Shown in pieces: positions 17,634-26,477 of a stretch of DNA of 64,000 bases. The notes under the pieces are model-generated. The model worked only from the letters and a program-made list of their open reading frames with translations, did no database searches and was not told where the DNA came from. Within the stretch, counting starts at the first letter, position 1. Every line of letters starts with the position of its first letter. This DNA comes from Anaerolineales bacterium UBA2200. Lineage in GTDB: Bacteria; Chloroflexota; Anaerolineae; UBA2200. The position numbers and the translations under genes are program-made. Location: the NCBI GenBank assembly GCA_002327925.1, contig DCVA01000036.1, positions 76,763-140,762 of the forward strand, given 5' to 3'.

Positions 17634-18500
17634 ATGGAACCAGTTCTTTTGGGCATCATCGGCGGAAGCGGCGTGTATGATATGGACGGGCTGACCGATG
17701 TGAGCGAAGAGCGGATCTCCACGCCATTTGGCGATCCCAGCGACGCGATCGTGGTCGGCTCTCTGTCCGGGGTGCGGGTTGCCTTCCTGCCCAGGCACGG
17801 CCGCGGCCACCGCATCACTCCGTCAGAGCTGAACTCGCGGGCCAACATCTTTGCACTCAAATCTCTCGGAGTGCAATTCATCGTTTCCATCAGTGCCTGC
17901 GGGAGCATGCGACAGGACTATGCCCCGCGACACATCGTCGTCCCGGACCAGATCTTTGACCGAACCAAGTCGAGGGCCAGCAGCTTCTTTGGCCAGGGAC
18001 TGGTGGTACACATCAGCTTTGACGAACCCTACTGCCCCACCCTGAACCAGCTCGTCTTCGAGGCCGTCGCCAGGACCGGGGCTACGGTGCACAAGGGCGG
18101 AACGTTCCTGGTTATCGAGGGTCCGCAGTTTTCGACCAAGGCAGAATCGCGGATCTACCGCCAGTGGGGCGTGGACATCATCGGCATGACCGCTTTGCCG
18201 GAGGCCAAGCTGGCCCGGGAAGCGGAGATCTGCTACGCCGCCATGGCGCACGTCACGGACTATGACGTCTGGCACGAGACGGAAGACCCTGTTACTCTGG
18301 CGATGCTGATCGAAAACCTGACTGCCAACGCGGCCGTCACCAAGCAGGCCCTGCGCTACCTGGCGCCCATGGTCGCCCAACTATCGGAGCGCTCGTGCAA
18401 GTGCGCGACCGCCCTGTCAACGGCCATCATCACCCAGCGCGAGGCGATCCCGGCCCACACCAAGCGGGAACTCGCATTGCTGCTGCACAAGTACCTGTAG
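17634..18500 (+). CDS. mtnP: S-methyl-5'-thioadenosine phosphorylase
   Basis: Phosphorolysis of methylthioadenosine to adenine and methylthioribose-1-phosphate, in methionine and polyamine salvage. The 288 residues show the trimeric PNP/MTAP family pattern: GIIGGSGVYD, PRHGRGHRITPSE, SACGSMRQDY, EGPQFSTKAES and GMTALPEAKLAREA. The TDYDVW segment has the two Asp residues used to recognise a 6-amino purine, favouring MTA over guanosine or inosine substrates. GGAGG is nine bases before ATG 17634. A terminator follows. Confidence 0.9.
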   Translation: MEPVLLGIIGGSGVYDMDGLTDVSEERISTPFGDPSDAIVVGSLSGVRVAFLPRHGRGHRITPSELNSRANIFALKSLGVQFIVSISACGSMRQDYAPRHIVVPDQIFDRTKSRASSFFGQGLVVHISFDEPYCPTLNQLVFEAVARTGATVHKGGTFLVIEGPQFSTKAESRIYRQWGVDIIGMTALPEAKLAREAEICYAAMAHVTDYDVWHETEDPVTLAMLIENLTANAAVTKQALRYLAPMVAQLSERSCKCATALSTAIITQREAIPAHTKRELALLLHKYL

Positions 18501-18516
18501 AGCCACGGACCAGCCA

Positions 18517-18551
18517 GGGGGAGCGGACAACCGCCGCTCCCCCTTTCGTTT
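18517..18551 (+). terminator. Rho-independent terminator after mtnP
   Basis: GGGGGAGCGG (18517-18526) pairs with CCGCTCCCCC (18534-18543), followed by TTTCGTTTTCTT. Confidence 0.8.
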
Positions 18552-18670
18552 TCTTGCGAACCTCCGGCACCAGCCAGCACTGCGTGGCCTTTTCGTATAG
18601 CAATGGCCATCTTAGAGCAAAGGCTGTCCTGCCGCTCCGCGCCCACATTTGTGGGACTACACGAAGGCCG

Positions 18671-21535
18671 TCACGCCAGCACCCTCTTCAGATACTGCCC
18701 CGTGTACGATCCGTCGACTTTCGCCACCTGCTCCGGCGTACCTTCCGCCATGAGCCTGCCCCCCGCCTCACCACCTTCGGGCCCCAGGTCCAGTATCCAG
18801 TCGGCCGTCTTGATCACATCCAGATTGTGCTCTATGATCAGCACCGTGTTGCCAGCATCCACCAGCCGATTCAGCACCTGCAGCAATCGGTCGATGTCCG
18901 CAAAGTGCAGCCCGGTCGTGGGCTCATCCAGGATGTACAGGGTGCGGCCCGTGGCCTTGCGTGACAGCTCCCGGGACAGCTTGATGCGCTGGGCCTCGCC
19001 GCCCGACAGGGTCGTCGCCGACTGCCCCAGGCGTATGTAGCCCAGGCCGACGTCGCACAGGGTCTGCAGCTTGCGCCGGATCTTGGGTATGTTCTCAAAG
19101 AACCTCAATCCTTCGTCCACCGTCATATCCAGCACATCGGCGATGCTGGCGCCTTTGAACTTGATCTCCAGAGCCTCCCGGTTGTAGCGACGCCCGTGGC
19201 ACACCTCACACGGCACGTACACATCCGGCAGGAACTGCATCTCGATGCGGATAATCCCATCGCCCTGGCAGGCCTCACAGCGCCCGCCCTTTACATTGAA
19301 GGAGAACCGTCCTGGCTGATAGCCGCGCATCTTGGCTTCCGGAAGCGAAGCGAATAGCTCGCGGATGACCGTGAACATGTTGGTGTAGGTCGCGGGATTC
19401 GAGCGAGGAGTGCGGCCAATGGGAGACTGGTCAATATCGATGACCTTGTCGAGATAGTCGATGCCGCGAATCGCTTCGTGCACCCCCGGGCGGTCTTTGC
19501 TCCTGTAGATGTGCTGCGCCAGCGCTTTGTACAACACCTCGATGACGAGGCTGGACTTGCCGGAGCCAGAAACGCCCGTGACGCAGACGAACTTGCCCAG
19601 GGGGATCCGCGCTGTCACGTTCTTCAAGTTGTTCTCCGACGCGCTGATCACCTCCAGGTTGTGCCCGTTGCCATTTCGCCGCGTTTGGGGCACAGGCACC
19701 TTCCGCTCTCCCCTGAGGTACTGTCCTGTCAGCGAGTCAGGACAGGCAATGATGTCGGCAAGCGGGCCGGCTGCCACCACCCGACCGCCGTGCTCGCCGG
19801 CTCCTGGCCCGAGGTCAACGACGTAGTCAGCGGAGCGTATTGTCTCCTCATCATGCTCCACAACGATCAGCGTGTTGCCGAGATCCCTCATCCCCTGCAA
19901 TGTGTCGATCAGCCGACGATTGTCCCGCTGATGCAAGCCCACGCTGGGCTCGTCGAGGATGTAGAGCACCCCCATCAGCTGCGAGCCGATCTGCGTTGCC
20001 AGTCGGATTCGCTGAGCCTCGCCTCCGGATAGACTGGCGGCCATGCGGTCGAGGGTCAGGTAGTCCAATCCCACATTGATCATGAAGCCGAGGCGGTCGT
20101 TGATCTCCTTCAGCACCTGGCGCGCAATAGTCGATTCCCGCTGCGAAAACACCGCAGGCAACTCGTCCACCCAGCGCCTGGCTTCAAGAATGGAAAGCGC
20201 AGTCACGTCAACGATGGATCGTCCCCGGACTGTCACGGCAAGACTCTCCGGTCTGAGCCGTCTGCCCTTGCAGGTTGGGCAGGGGCGAGTAGACATGAAG
20301 GACTCGATCTGAGCGCGGATGTAGTCGGAATTGCTCTCTTTGTAACGCCGCTGCAGATTCGGAATGATGCCCTCGAAGGTTGTCTCATAGTCGCGCGAAT
20401 GTCCGAAGCGATTTCGGTAGCGCAGCCGTATAACCTCTCCTTCAGAGCCGTAGAGCAAGGCGCGGAGCTGCTTCGGCGTCAAGCCCTCGACGGGGGTATC
20501 CATTGAGAACCCGAAGTGGGCGGCCAATCCCTCGCACAACTGTCCGAAGTAGCTGTCATCTTCGGCGTTGCGCGCCAGGTTGAAGGGGCTGGGCTCAATA
20601 GCACCCTCCACAAGTGACAGGGACCTGTTGGGGATCACGAGGTCCGGATCGATCTCCAGGAGACTGCCAAGTCCAGTGCACGCCGGACAGGCGCCGTGCG
20701 GACTATTGAAGGAGAATGTTCGCGGCTCGAGCTCCGGCAGGCTGATTCCACAGTGGGCACAGGCGAGGTGCTCAGAGTACAGCAGCTCCTCCCCTGTCTC
20801 AGGCACGATCCTCACCAGACCGCCGCCGAGCTTCAGGGCCGTCTCAACCGAGTCCGCCAGGCGCAAGCGATCGGTTCCCGTCTCTGCCTCGCCCGTCTCC
20901 TGAACCACGAGCCGGTCCACAACGGCTTCGATGGTGTGCATCTTGTAGCGCTCGAGGGCGATTTCATCGCCGACCTCACGCACCTGACCATCCACCCGCG
21001 CGCGCACCAACCCGGCCTTGCGTATGTCCTCAAAGACCCGAGTGTGCTCTCCCTTGCGATCCTGAATGAGAGGGGCAAGGACCAGGATTCGGCTTCCTTC
21101 GGGCAACGACATGACGGCGTCCACGATCTGCTGCACAGTCTGCTTTGCCACAACTCGGCCGCACTGCGGGCAATGGGGTATGCCCACCCGGGAGAAGAGC
21201 AGCCGCAGGTAGTCGTAAACCTCGGTGATCGTTCCGACCGTGGAACGGGGATTGTGTCCCGCGCCACGTTGGTCGATGCTGATCGCCGGCGACAAGCCCT
21301 CAATTGAATCGACGTCGGGCTTCTCCATCTGCCCGAGAAACTGACGAGCGTACGCAGAAAGAGACTCCACGTAGCGTCTCTGCCCTTCTGCGTAGATCGT
21401 GTCGAAGGCCAGAGAAGACTTGCCGGAACCGGAGATCCCTGTGATCACCACCAGTCTGTCGCGTGGCAAGTCTATGTCTATGTTCTTGAGGTTGTGCTCA
21501 CGAGCACCGCGGACCACAATCCTATCCTGAGGCAT
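18671..21535 (-). CDS. uvrA: Excinuclease ABC subunit A
   Basis: Damage-recognition ATPase of nucleotide excision repair, 954 residues, full length. Two ABC modules are visible (GISGSGKSSLAFDT near the N terminus; GVSGSGKSSLVIEV in the second half; LSGGEAQRI twice). Zinc modules include CAHCG...CPAC and the C-terminal CEACQGDG...CEVCHG pair. The ATG at 21535 starts the conserved RIVVRGAREHNLKNI. It is transcribed alone from tandem promoters, one of which carries a 16-bp palindrome. Confidence 0.97.
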   Translation of the reverse strand: MPQDRIVVRGAREHNLKNIDIDLPRDRLVVITGISGSGKSSLAFDTIYAEGQRRYVESLSAYARQFLGQMEKPDVDSIEGLSPAISIDQRGAGHNPRSTVGTITEVYDYLRLLFSRVGIPHCPQCGRVVAKQTVQQIVDAVMSLPEGSRILVLAPLIQDRKGEHTRVFEDIRKAGLVRARVDGQVREVGDEIALERYKMHTIEAVVDRLVVQETGEAETGTDRLRLADSVETALKLGGGLVRIVPETGEELLYSEHLACAHCGISLPELEPRTFSFNSPHGACPACTGLGSLLEIDPDLVIPNRSLSLVEGAIEPSPFNLARNAEDDSYFGQLCEGLAAHFGFSMDTPVEGLTPKQLRALLYGSEGEVIRLRYRNRFGHSRDYETTFEGIIPNLQRRYKESNSDYIRAQIESFMSTRPCPTCKGRRLRPESLAVTVRGRSIVDVTALSILEARRWVDELPAVFSQRESTIARQVLKEINDRLGFMINVGLDYLTLDRMAASLSGGEAQRIRLATQIGSQLMGVLYILDEPSVGLHQRDNRRLIDTLQGMRDLGNTLIVVEHDEETIRSADYVVDLGPGAGEHGGRVVAAGPLADIIACPDSLTGQYLRGERKVPVPQTRRNGNGHNLEVISASENNLKNVTARIPLGKFVCVTGVSGSGKSSLVIEVLYKALAQHIYRSKDRPGVHEAIRGIDYLDKVIDIDQSPIGRTPRSNPATYTNMFTVIRELFASLPEAKMRGYQPGRFSFNVKGGRCEACQGDGIIRIEMQFLPDVYVPCEVCHGRRYNREALEIKFKGASIADVLDMTVDEGLRFFENIPKIRRKLQTLCDVGLGYIRLGQSATTLSGGEAQRIKLSRELSRKATGRTLYILDEPTTGLHFADIDRLLQVLNRLVDAGNTVLIIEHNLDVIKTADWILDLGPEGGEAGGRLMAEGTPEQVAKVDGSYTGQYLKRVLA

Positions 21536-21579
21536 TCTTCGTCTCCCGTCAGCAGCATGCGAACTGATGTTCTAAGTGC

Positions 21580-21608
21580 ATCATAGCACAAACGTGCTAA
21601 TCCGTCAA
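21580..21608 (-). promoter_or_regulatory. uvrA promoter P1 with embedded palindromic operator
   Basis: On the minus strand TTGACG (21608-21603), 17 bases, TATGAT (21585-21580). The spacer holds the perfect inverted repeat TAGCACAAACGTGCTA (21584-21599; six-base arms, AAAC loop). A palindrome between -35 and -10 of a DNA-repair gene suggests SOS (LexA-type) control; the regulator is inferred only from position. Confidence 0.6.
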
Positions 21609-21628
21609 TGATACATCAGCAAGAGGTG

Positions 21629-21658
21629 ATTATAGGTTCATTCATCACGGTAAGGCAA
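21629..21658 (-). promoter_or_regulatory. Second, upstream uvrA promoter P2
   Basis: On the minus strand TTGCCT (21658-21653), 18 bases, TATAAT (21634-21629). It lies about 50 bases upstream of P1 and could give basal expression outside the palindrome. Confidence 0.5.
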
Positions 21659-21681
21659 CTCCACCCCAATGGAAGAGGGAG

Positions 21682-21710
21682 TTGGCCTGTCCCTCCAGTT
21701 GTGCTATACT
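21682..21710 (+). promoter_or_regulatory. Promoter of the trans-sulfuration enzyme gene
   Basis: TTGGCC (21682-21687), 17 bases, TATACT (21705-21710), with TG one base upstream of the -10 (extended -10). The start codon at 21735 is 25 bases downstream. Longer in-frame starts lie before or within the promoter. Confidence 0.65.
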
Positions 21711-21734
21711 CGCGGCACGAGCAGGAGGCAGACG

Positions 21735-22937
21735 ATGCGAGACTATGCGATTGGCACTCTGTCGGTACACGCTGGCGAGGACTCGGGCCAGCCAGGGTGT
21801 CGACCGATCAGCGCTCCGATTCACCACGCAGTGACCTACCTCCACGACAGCCTCGAAGACCTCGACGCTGTGCTGGCTGGCTCGCGTCCGGGCTTTGTGT
21901 ACGGGCGATACGCCAACCCAACTGTCGATTCTCTTGAGCGAGCCGTGTCCCGGCTCGAAGGCACAGAATCGGCACTTGCCTGCGCCTCGGGCATGGCTGC
22001 GCTTCACCTGGCCTTGCACTGTGCCGGAGCCAGGCGGGGCGCCACGATCCTTGCGGCCCGCGACCTTTACGGCGGGACGCGCGCACTGCTCTCGGAGGTA
22101 TTCGTCCCGGCGGGCGTCACCGTCAAGTTCGCCGATATGACCGACATCGAGGCCGTACGCCAGTCCGTGCGGTCCGTACCAACCGCTGTTGTCCTGGCGG
22201 AGACGATTTCCAACCCGCTGCTGCGCGTGATCGATGTCCCGGCCGTCAGCACGATCTCCCACCAGGCCGGTGCGCAGTTCGTCCTCGACAACACTTTCGC
22301 CGTTCCCTGCCTGTACCCTCCCGCTGCTGACGGAGTCGACTGGGTTGTGTACAGCGCGACCAAGTACCACGGTGGTCACGGGGATGTCATGGGCGGACTC
22401 ATTGCCAGTTCTTTCGATCGCTGCCGGGCAGCTCGAGAAGCCAACAAAGTGCTGGGCTCCATCCTCGGCCCCAGTGAGGCCTGGCTCGTGCTGCGCGGCA
22501 TTAAGACGCTCGTGCTACGCTCGAGGCAGCAGTGCGCTAGCGCGCTGACGGTCGCACGGTTCCTGCAAACTCACCCGCGCATCGCCCGCGTGTTCTACCC
22601 GGGCCTGACGACCCATCCCCAATTTACGCTTGCACGGCGGCTCTTCGCCTCCAATCTCGCCGGAGCCATCGTCTCATTCGAGCTGAAGGGGGCAGGCAGA
22701 GACGAGGTCTTTCGCTTCATGGAGGGGCTGCGGCTGATCACATCGGCCACCAGCCTCGGAGACGTATATAGCCTCATCCTCTATCCGGCGCAGTCATCGC
22801 ACCGTGGTCTTTCGTCCACGGAGCGAGCGGATCTGGGAATAGGCGAAGGCCTGGTTCGGCTCTCGGTGGGCATCGAGGAACCCGTCGACCTCGTGCAGGA
22901 CCTTGCGCAGGCCCTTGGCAGTCTGGAGGAGCCGTGA
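21735..22937 (+). CDS. PLP-dependent trans-sulfuration enzyme (cystathionine gamma-synthase/lyase family)
   Basis: Cys/Met metabolism enzyme, 400 residues. The PLP lysine is K210 in YSATKYHGGHGDVMGG. YGRYANPTVDSLERAVSRLEG, ASGMAALHLAL and SLGDVYSLILYPAQSSHRGLS are family signatures. AGGAGG is six bases before ATG 21735. Sequence does not clearly separate cystathionine gamma-synthase, gamma-lyase, and methionine gamma-lyase. The stop overlaps the GTG start of yqeB, so the two are co-translated; a sulfur/selenium link is possible but inferred. Confidence 0.88.
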   Translation: MRDYAIGTLSVHAGEDSGQPGCRPISAPIHHAVTYLHDSLEDLDAVLAGSRPGFVYGRYANPTVDSLERAVSRLEGTESALACASGMAALHLALHCAGARRGATILAARDLYGGTRALLSEVFVPAGVTVKFADMTDIEAVRQSVRSVPTAVVLAETISNPLLRVIDVPAVSTISHQAGAQFVLDNTFAVPCLYPPAADGVDWVVYSATKYHGGHGDVMGGLIASSFDRCRAAREANKVLGSILGPSEAWLVLRGIKTLVLRSRQQCASALTVARFLQTHPRIARVFYPGLTTHPQFTLARRLFASNLAGAIVSFELKGAGRDEVFRFMEGLRLITSATSLGDVYSLILYPAQSSHRGLSSTERADLGIGEGLVRLSVGIEEPVDLVQDLAQALGSLEEP

Positions 22938-23779
22938 GCACACAACCTCTGGTTTGGCTTCGGGGAGGTGGGGATCTCGGCACGGGCGTCGCGCATCGTC
23001 TGTTTCGCGCCGGCTTCCCGCTGGTGGTTACTGAAATCGCACAACCCATGGTGGTCAGGCGTGCGGTGGCCTTCGCCAGCGCCGTTTTCGAGGGACTTTG
23101 TGAGGTCGAGGGAGTCACGGCCGAGAGGGTGACGGACGAGCGGGCGGCCGCCGATCTGCTTCGCCTGGACCACGTGCCCGTGCTGGTCGATCCGGAAGGC
23201 ACTCTGGTCCGGAGGATGGCACCCGGCATTCTGGTCGATGCTCGCATGCTCAAGCGGGCACCCGCAGCGCGCCTCACGGACGAGCTGATCGTGATCGGAC
23301 TGGGGCCAGGGTTCACCGCAGGGCTGGATGCTGATGCGGTAATCGAGACTCAGCGCGGCCACGACCTCGGCCGGGTGATTCTGAACGGCGGGGCCGCGGC
23401 AGACACAGGCGTGCCTGGCGCCGTATCAGGGTACTCGCTGGAGCGGGTTCTCTTTGCGCCGTGCGACGGCGCGGTTCAAGGCGCCGCAGCAATTGGTGAC
23501 GTGGTCCAGGCAGGCCAGGTAGTCGCCCTCGTGGCAGGCCAACCGGTCGTGGCCACTCTCTCGGGAGTGCTGCGGGGCCTGCTGCACGACGGCATCTCTG
23601 TCCAAAAGGGCCGCAAGCTCGGCGACATCGACCCCACGGGGGTGCGTGAGCATTGCTTCACCATCTCTGACAAGGCTCGAGCCATCGGGGGCGGAGTCCT
23701 TGAGGCAGCTTTTTACCTCTTACACAGGAACTGTGGCGAATGGGATGCAGCCATCGAACCAGAGCCACGAATTGGCTAG
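22934..23779 (+). CDS. yqeB: Selenium-dependent molybdenum hydroxylase maturation protein (YqeB/EF2563 family)
   Basis: Member of the family linked genetically to selenium-dependent molybdenum hydroxylases, where a labile selenium is added to the Mo centre. Of its 281 residues, the N-terminal Rossmann-like part has WLRGGGDLGTGVAHRLFRAG and the middle has VIGLGPGFTAG. The C-terminal part is biotin/lipoyl-like (GDVVQAGQVVALV) and ends GGGVLEAAFYLL. GTG 22934 overlaps the previous stop (GTGA). The FAD and 2Fe-2S subunits of a molybdenum hydroxylase follow from their own promoter, which supports this role. Confidence 0.88.
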   Translation: MSTQPLVWLRGGGDLGTGVAHRLFRAGFPLVVTEIAQPMVVRRAVAFASAVFEGLCEVEGVTAERVTDERAAADLLRLDHVPVLVDPEGTLVRRMAPGILVDARMLKRAPAARLTDELIVIGLGPGFTAGLDADAVIETQRGHDLGRVILNGGAAADTGVPGAVSGYSLERVLFAPCDGAVQGAAAIGDVVQAGQVVALVAGQPVVATLSGVLRGLLHDGISVQKGRKLGDIDPTGVREHCFTISDKARAIGGGVLEAAFYLLHRNCGEWDAAIEPEPRIG

Positions 23780-23792
23780 CCGGGAAGTGGTC

Positions 23793-23821
23793 TTGACAAA
23801 GAGCGCCGCCTCGGCTAATCT
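23793..23821 (+). promoter_or_regulatory. Promoter of the molybdenum hydroxylase subunit genes
   Basis: TTGACA (23793-23798), 17 bases, TAATCT (23816-23821), just upstream of AAGGAG and ATG 23843. Confidence 0.5.
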
Positions 23822-23842
23822 GTACCTCGAAAGGAGTCGTTG

Positions 23843-24718
23843 ATGGCATACGACGATTACGTCACCCCCTCAAGCGTGGAAGAGGCGGTGGCGGCTCTGG
23901 CATCTCTGCGCGGTGCGGGCAGGATCATTTCGGGAGGCACGGACCTCATCCTTCAACTCCAGCACAGGGAGCGGGAGGCATCCTGTCTGATCGATGTGAC
24001 CACCATTCGCGGCCTCAGCGAGATCAAGCGCGATGGCTCATTCGTCATCGTGGGGGCCGCCGCCACGTTCGCGCAACTGGAGCGTCATCCCATCATCCGG
24101 GGCCAGGCACCCGTGCTAGCCCAGGCTGCCTCCTGGGTCGGGTCGCCCCAGATTCGCAATGTGGGCACATTGGCCGGAAATGTGGTAAACGCGCAGCCGG
24201 CAGCCGACGGTTCCATTGCCCTTCTGGCCCTCGATGCCGAAGCAGAAATCGCCAACCTGACCGGACGCCAGTGGGTTCCCCTGTCGAGTTTGTTCGTCAG
24301 TCCAGGTGTTTCGCGAGTTGATGCCACAATGGAGATGATTACCGCCTTTCGTTTCCGACCACAGGCATCGCTGGAGGGCTCCGCGTTTGAGAGGTTTGCG
24401 CGCCGCAAGGCGCTCGCGCTGCCGCTCATCAACGTAGGTGTGCGCGTTCAGCTCGATGCAGACCGCAGCCGCGCCCGCGCAGTGCGCATTGCCATCGGCC
24501 CAGTGGCTCCAGTACCCTTCCGTGCCTGCGAAGCGGAGAAGGCCCTGCTGGACCGAGAGCTCGACGAGGCGGCCGTCCGCGAAGCTGCGGCCGCTGCGGC
24601 TCTGGAAAGCAAGCCGCGCTCTAGTCTGCTCCGTGCCGGCAAGGAGTACCGCGTAGAACTCGTGCGAGTACTGACACAAAGAGCCCTCTCAAGGGCCATC
24701 CAGTCAGCCAGAGGTTAG
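23843..24718 (+). CDS. Molybdenum hydroxylase FAD-binding subunit (CoxM/XdhB type)
   Basis: FAD-carrying medium subunit of xanthine dehydrogenase/CO dehydrogenase-type enzymes, 291 residues. FAD-binding signatures are ARIISGGTDLILQLQ (about 30-45) and SPQIRNVGTLAGNVVNAQPAAD (about 99-120), followed by the C-terminal CO-dehydrogenase flavoprotein domain. AAGGAG precedes ATG 23843. The 2Fe-2S subunit follows after four bases. The large Mo-binding subunit normally encoded beside them is absent. Confidence 0.9.
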   Translation: MAYDDYVTPSSVEEAVAALASLRGAGRIISGGTDLILQLQHREREASCLIDVTTIRGLSEIKRDGSFVIVGAAATFAQLERHPIIRGQAPVLAQAASWVGSPQIRNVGTLAGNVVNAQPAADGSIALLALDAEAEIANLTGRQWVPLSSLFVSPGVSRVDATMEMITAFRFRPQASLEGSAFERFARRKALALPLINVGVRVQLDADRSRARAVRIAIGPVAPVPFRACEAEKALLDRELDEAAVREAAAAAALESKPRSSLLRAGKEYRVELVRVLTQRALSRAIQSARG

Positions 24719-24722
24719 CACC

Positions 24723-25193
24723 GTGGCAAATACCCAGACCCTCAGAATGGTTGTCAACGGCGAGCAGGTTGAGCTCGAGATCACACCGTCGGATACGCTG
24801 GCGATGGTGCTGAGAGAAAGATTGGGATTGACAGGAACCAAAATCGGCTGTGAAGAGGGTGAGTGCGGAGCTTGCACTGTCCTCGTCGATGGGCTGCCGG
24901 TCAACTCCTGCCTGTACCCCGCCGTCAAGGCCCAGGACCGAAGCATACGGACTGTGGAGGGACTGAGCAAGAATGGCGAGCTGCACCCGCTGCAGCGCTC
25001 GTTCGTCGAACACGGCGCAGTGCAATGTGGCTACTGCACGCCAGGTATCCTCCTGAGCGCCGTGGCGCTGCTGGAGCAGAATCCTCATCCAACCGATGAT
25101 GAGATCCGGCGCGCCCTGTCGGGCAACCTGTGCCGTTGCACCGGATATCTCAAGATCATCGAAGCCATCCAGGCAGTGGCCGCTTCGCAGTAA
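24723..25193 (+). CDS. Molybdenum hydroxylase 2Fe-2S subunit (CoxS/XdhC type)
   Basis: Small iron-sulfur subunit passing electrons from the Mo site to FAD, 156 residues. The plant-ferredoxin-type cluster is C43, C48, C51, C63 (GCEEGECGACTVLVDG). The second cluster is C102, C105 (CGYCTPG) and C137, C139 (LCRCTGY). Start is GTG 24723. hemW, not a large subunit, follows. The pair may serve a catalytic subunit encoded elsewhere. Confidence 0.93.
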   Translation: MANTQTLRMVVNGEQVELEITPSDTLAMVLRERLGLTGTKIGCEEGECGACTVLVDGLPVNSCLYPAVKAQDRSIRTVEGLSKNGELHPLQRSFVEHGAVQCGYCTPGILLSAVALLEQNPHPTDDEIRRALSGNLCRCTGYLKIIEAIQAVAASQ

Positions 25194-25223
25194 TCGGAAG
25201 CCAGTAGCGTTTCCTCACCGAGC

Positions 25224-26477
25224 ATGAGCCAGCCATCGCCCGGTCCCGGACGGGATTGCGTGCCTCTGCCTGTCCCTCTAGGGCTATACGTTCACATTCC
25301 ATTCTGCGTTCGGAAATGTGCCTACTGCGACTTTAATTCCTACTCTGGGCTAGGCTACCTGCATGACTCTTACGTGGCGGCGTTATGTCACGAGATCGAA
25401 CGATGCTCGACCCTGCCTGGCCGAGACCCGGTCGACACCATCTACTTTGGAGGCGGCACCCCCTCCCTGCTGCCACCGGAATCTGTTCTGGCGATCCTCA
25501 ACGCATGTCGCGGGCGCTTCGAGCTTGTGCCTCAGGCGGAGGTCACTCTGGAGGCCAACCCCGGCACGGTCGAGGCGGAGAGCCTGGCGGCGCTGTTTCA
25601 GGCCGGAGTCAACCGGTTGAGTCTCGGGGCGCAGAGCATGAATGATCAGGAACTCGCGCGTCTCGGCCGGATTCACACGGCCGGCCAGGTCCGGGAGGCG
25701 ATGCGCGATGCTCGCCAGGCAGGTTTCACCAACACTAACCTCGACCTCATCTACGGCCTGCCCGGGCAACGAGTGCCCGGCTGGCGGAGGACCCTGAAGG
25801 CAGCACTGGAGCTCGAACCGGACCATCTTTCCCTCTACTGTCTGACCCTCGAAGACCACACGCCTCTCGCGCGCCAGATCCTGCGAGGTGCGGTGCCCCA
25901 GCCGGAGCCGGACGTTGCTGCCGAGATGTATGAGCTGGCCAGGGAGCTACTCAGGGCCGAAGGGTTTGAGCACTATGAGCTGTCCAACTGGGCAAGACTG
26001 CCCGATACCAACGCCTGGGATGACCGCGCCTCTCAGGCACAGCGCCAGGGCTCGCGCTGCCGCCACAATCTAAAGTACTGGACAGGACAGCCGTACATCG
26101 GCTTCGGAGCCGGGGCGCACTCCTTCGTCTCGGGCGTCCGCACATACAATCTGTCCGACCCCCGACAGTACATAGCCGCCGTAGACGGCGGAACCACGGC
26201 CATGGAAGGCGCCGTTCCCATCGACTCGGTTGAAGCGCTTGCTGAAGCGATGATCCTGGGATTGCGGTTGGTGGAGGGACTGCGCTGGCAGGACATCCGC
26301 TCGCGCCTGGGGCGAGATCCGCGCGATAAGTACGCGCCGGAGCTCTCCGAGCTCCAGGCGCTGGGGCTTATCACCCTTGACGACACCTCTGTCCGGCTGA
26401 CGGCGCGCGGTCAGCTGCTCGGGAACCAGGTCTTTGTCCGCTTCCTGCCAGACAGCGCGAGCCGCTCCCTGGCCTGA
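25224..26477 (+). CDS. hemW: Heme chaperone HemW-like radical SAM protein
   Basis: Coproporphyrinogen-oxidase-related radical SAM protein now assigned to heme delivery, 417 residues. The 4Fe-4S motif is C28-x3-C32-x2-C35 (CVRKCAYCDF), preceded by LYVHIPF. YFGGGTPSLL, the LSLGAQSMND segment and GLPGQ follow, with HNLKYWTGQPYIGFGAGAHSF further on. The motif is the short HemW type rather than oxygen-independent HemN. Its 3' end overlaps the convergent argH by 67 bases. Confidence 0.88.
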   Translation: MSQPSPGPGRDCVPLPVPLGLYVHIPFCVRKCAYCDFNSYSGLGYLHDSYVAALCHEIERCSTLPGRDPVDTIYFGGGTPSLLPPESVLAILNACRGRFELVPQAEVTLEANPGTVEAESLAALFQAGVNRLSLGAQSMNDQELARLGRIHTAGQVREAMRDARQAGFTNTNLDLIYGLPGQRVPGWRRTLKAALELEPDHLSLYCLTLEDHTPLARQILRGAVPQPEPDVAAEMYELARELLRAEGFEHYELSNWARLPDTNAWDDRASQAQRQGSRCRHNLKYWTGQPYIGFGAGAHSFVSGVRTYNLSDPRQYIAAVDGGTTAMEGAVPIDSVEALAEAMILGLRLVEGLRWQDIRSRLGRDPRDKYAPELSELQALGLITLDDTSVRLTARGQLLGNQVFVRFLPDSASRSLA

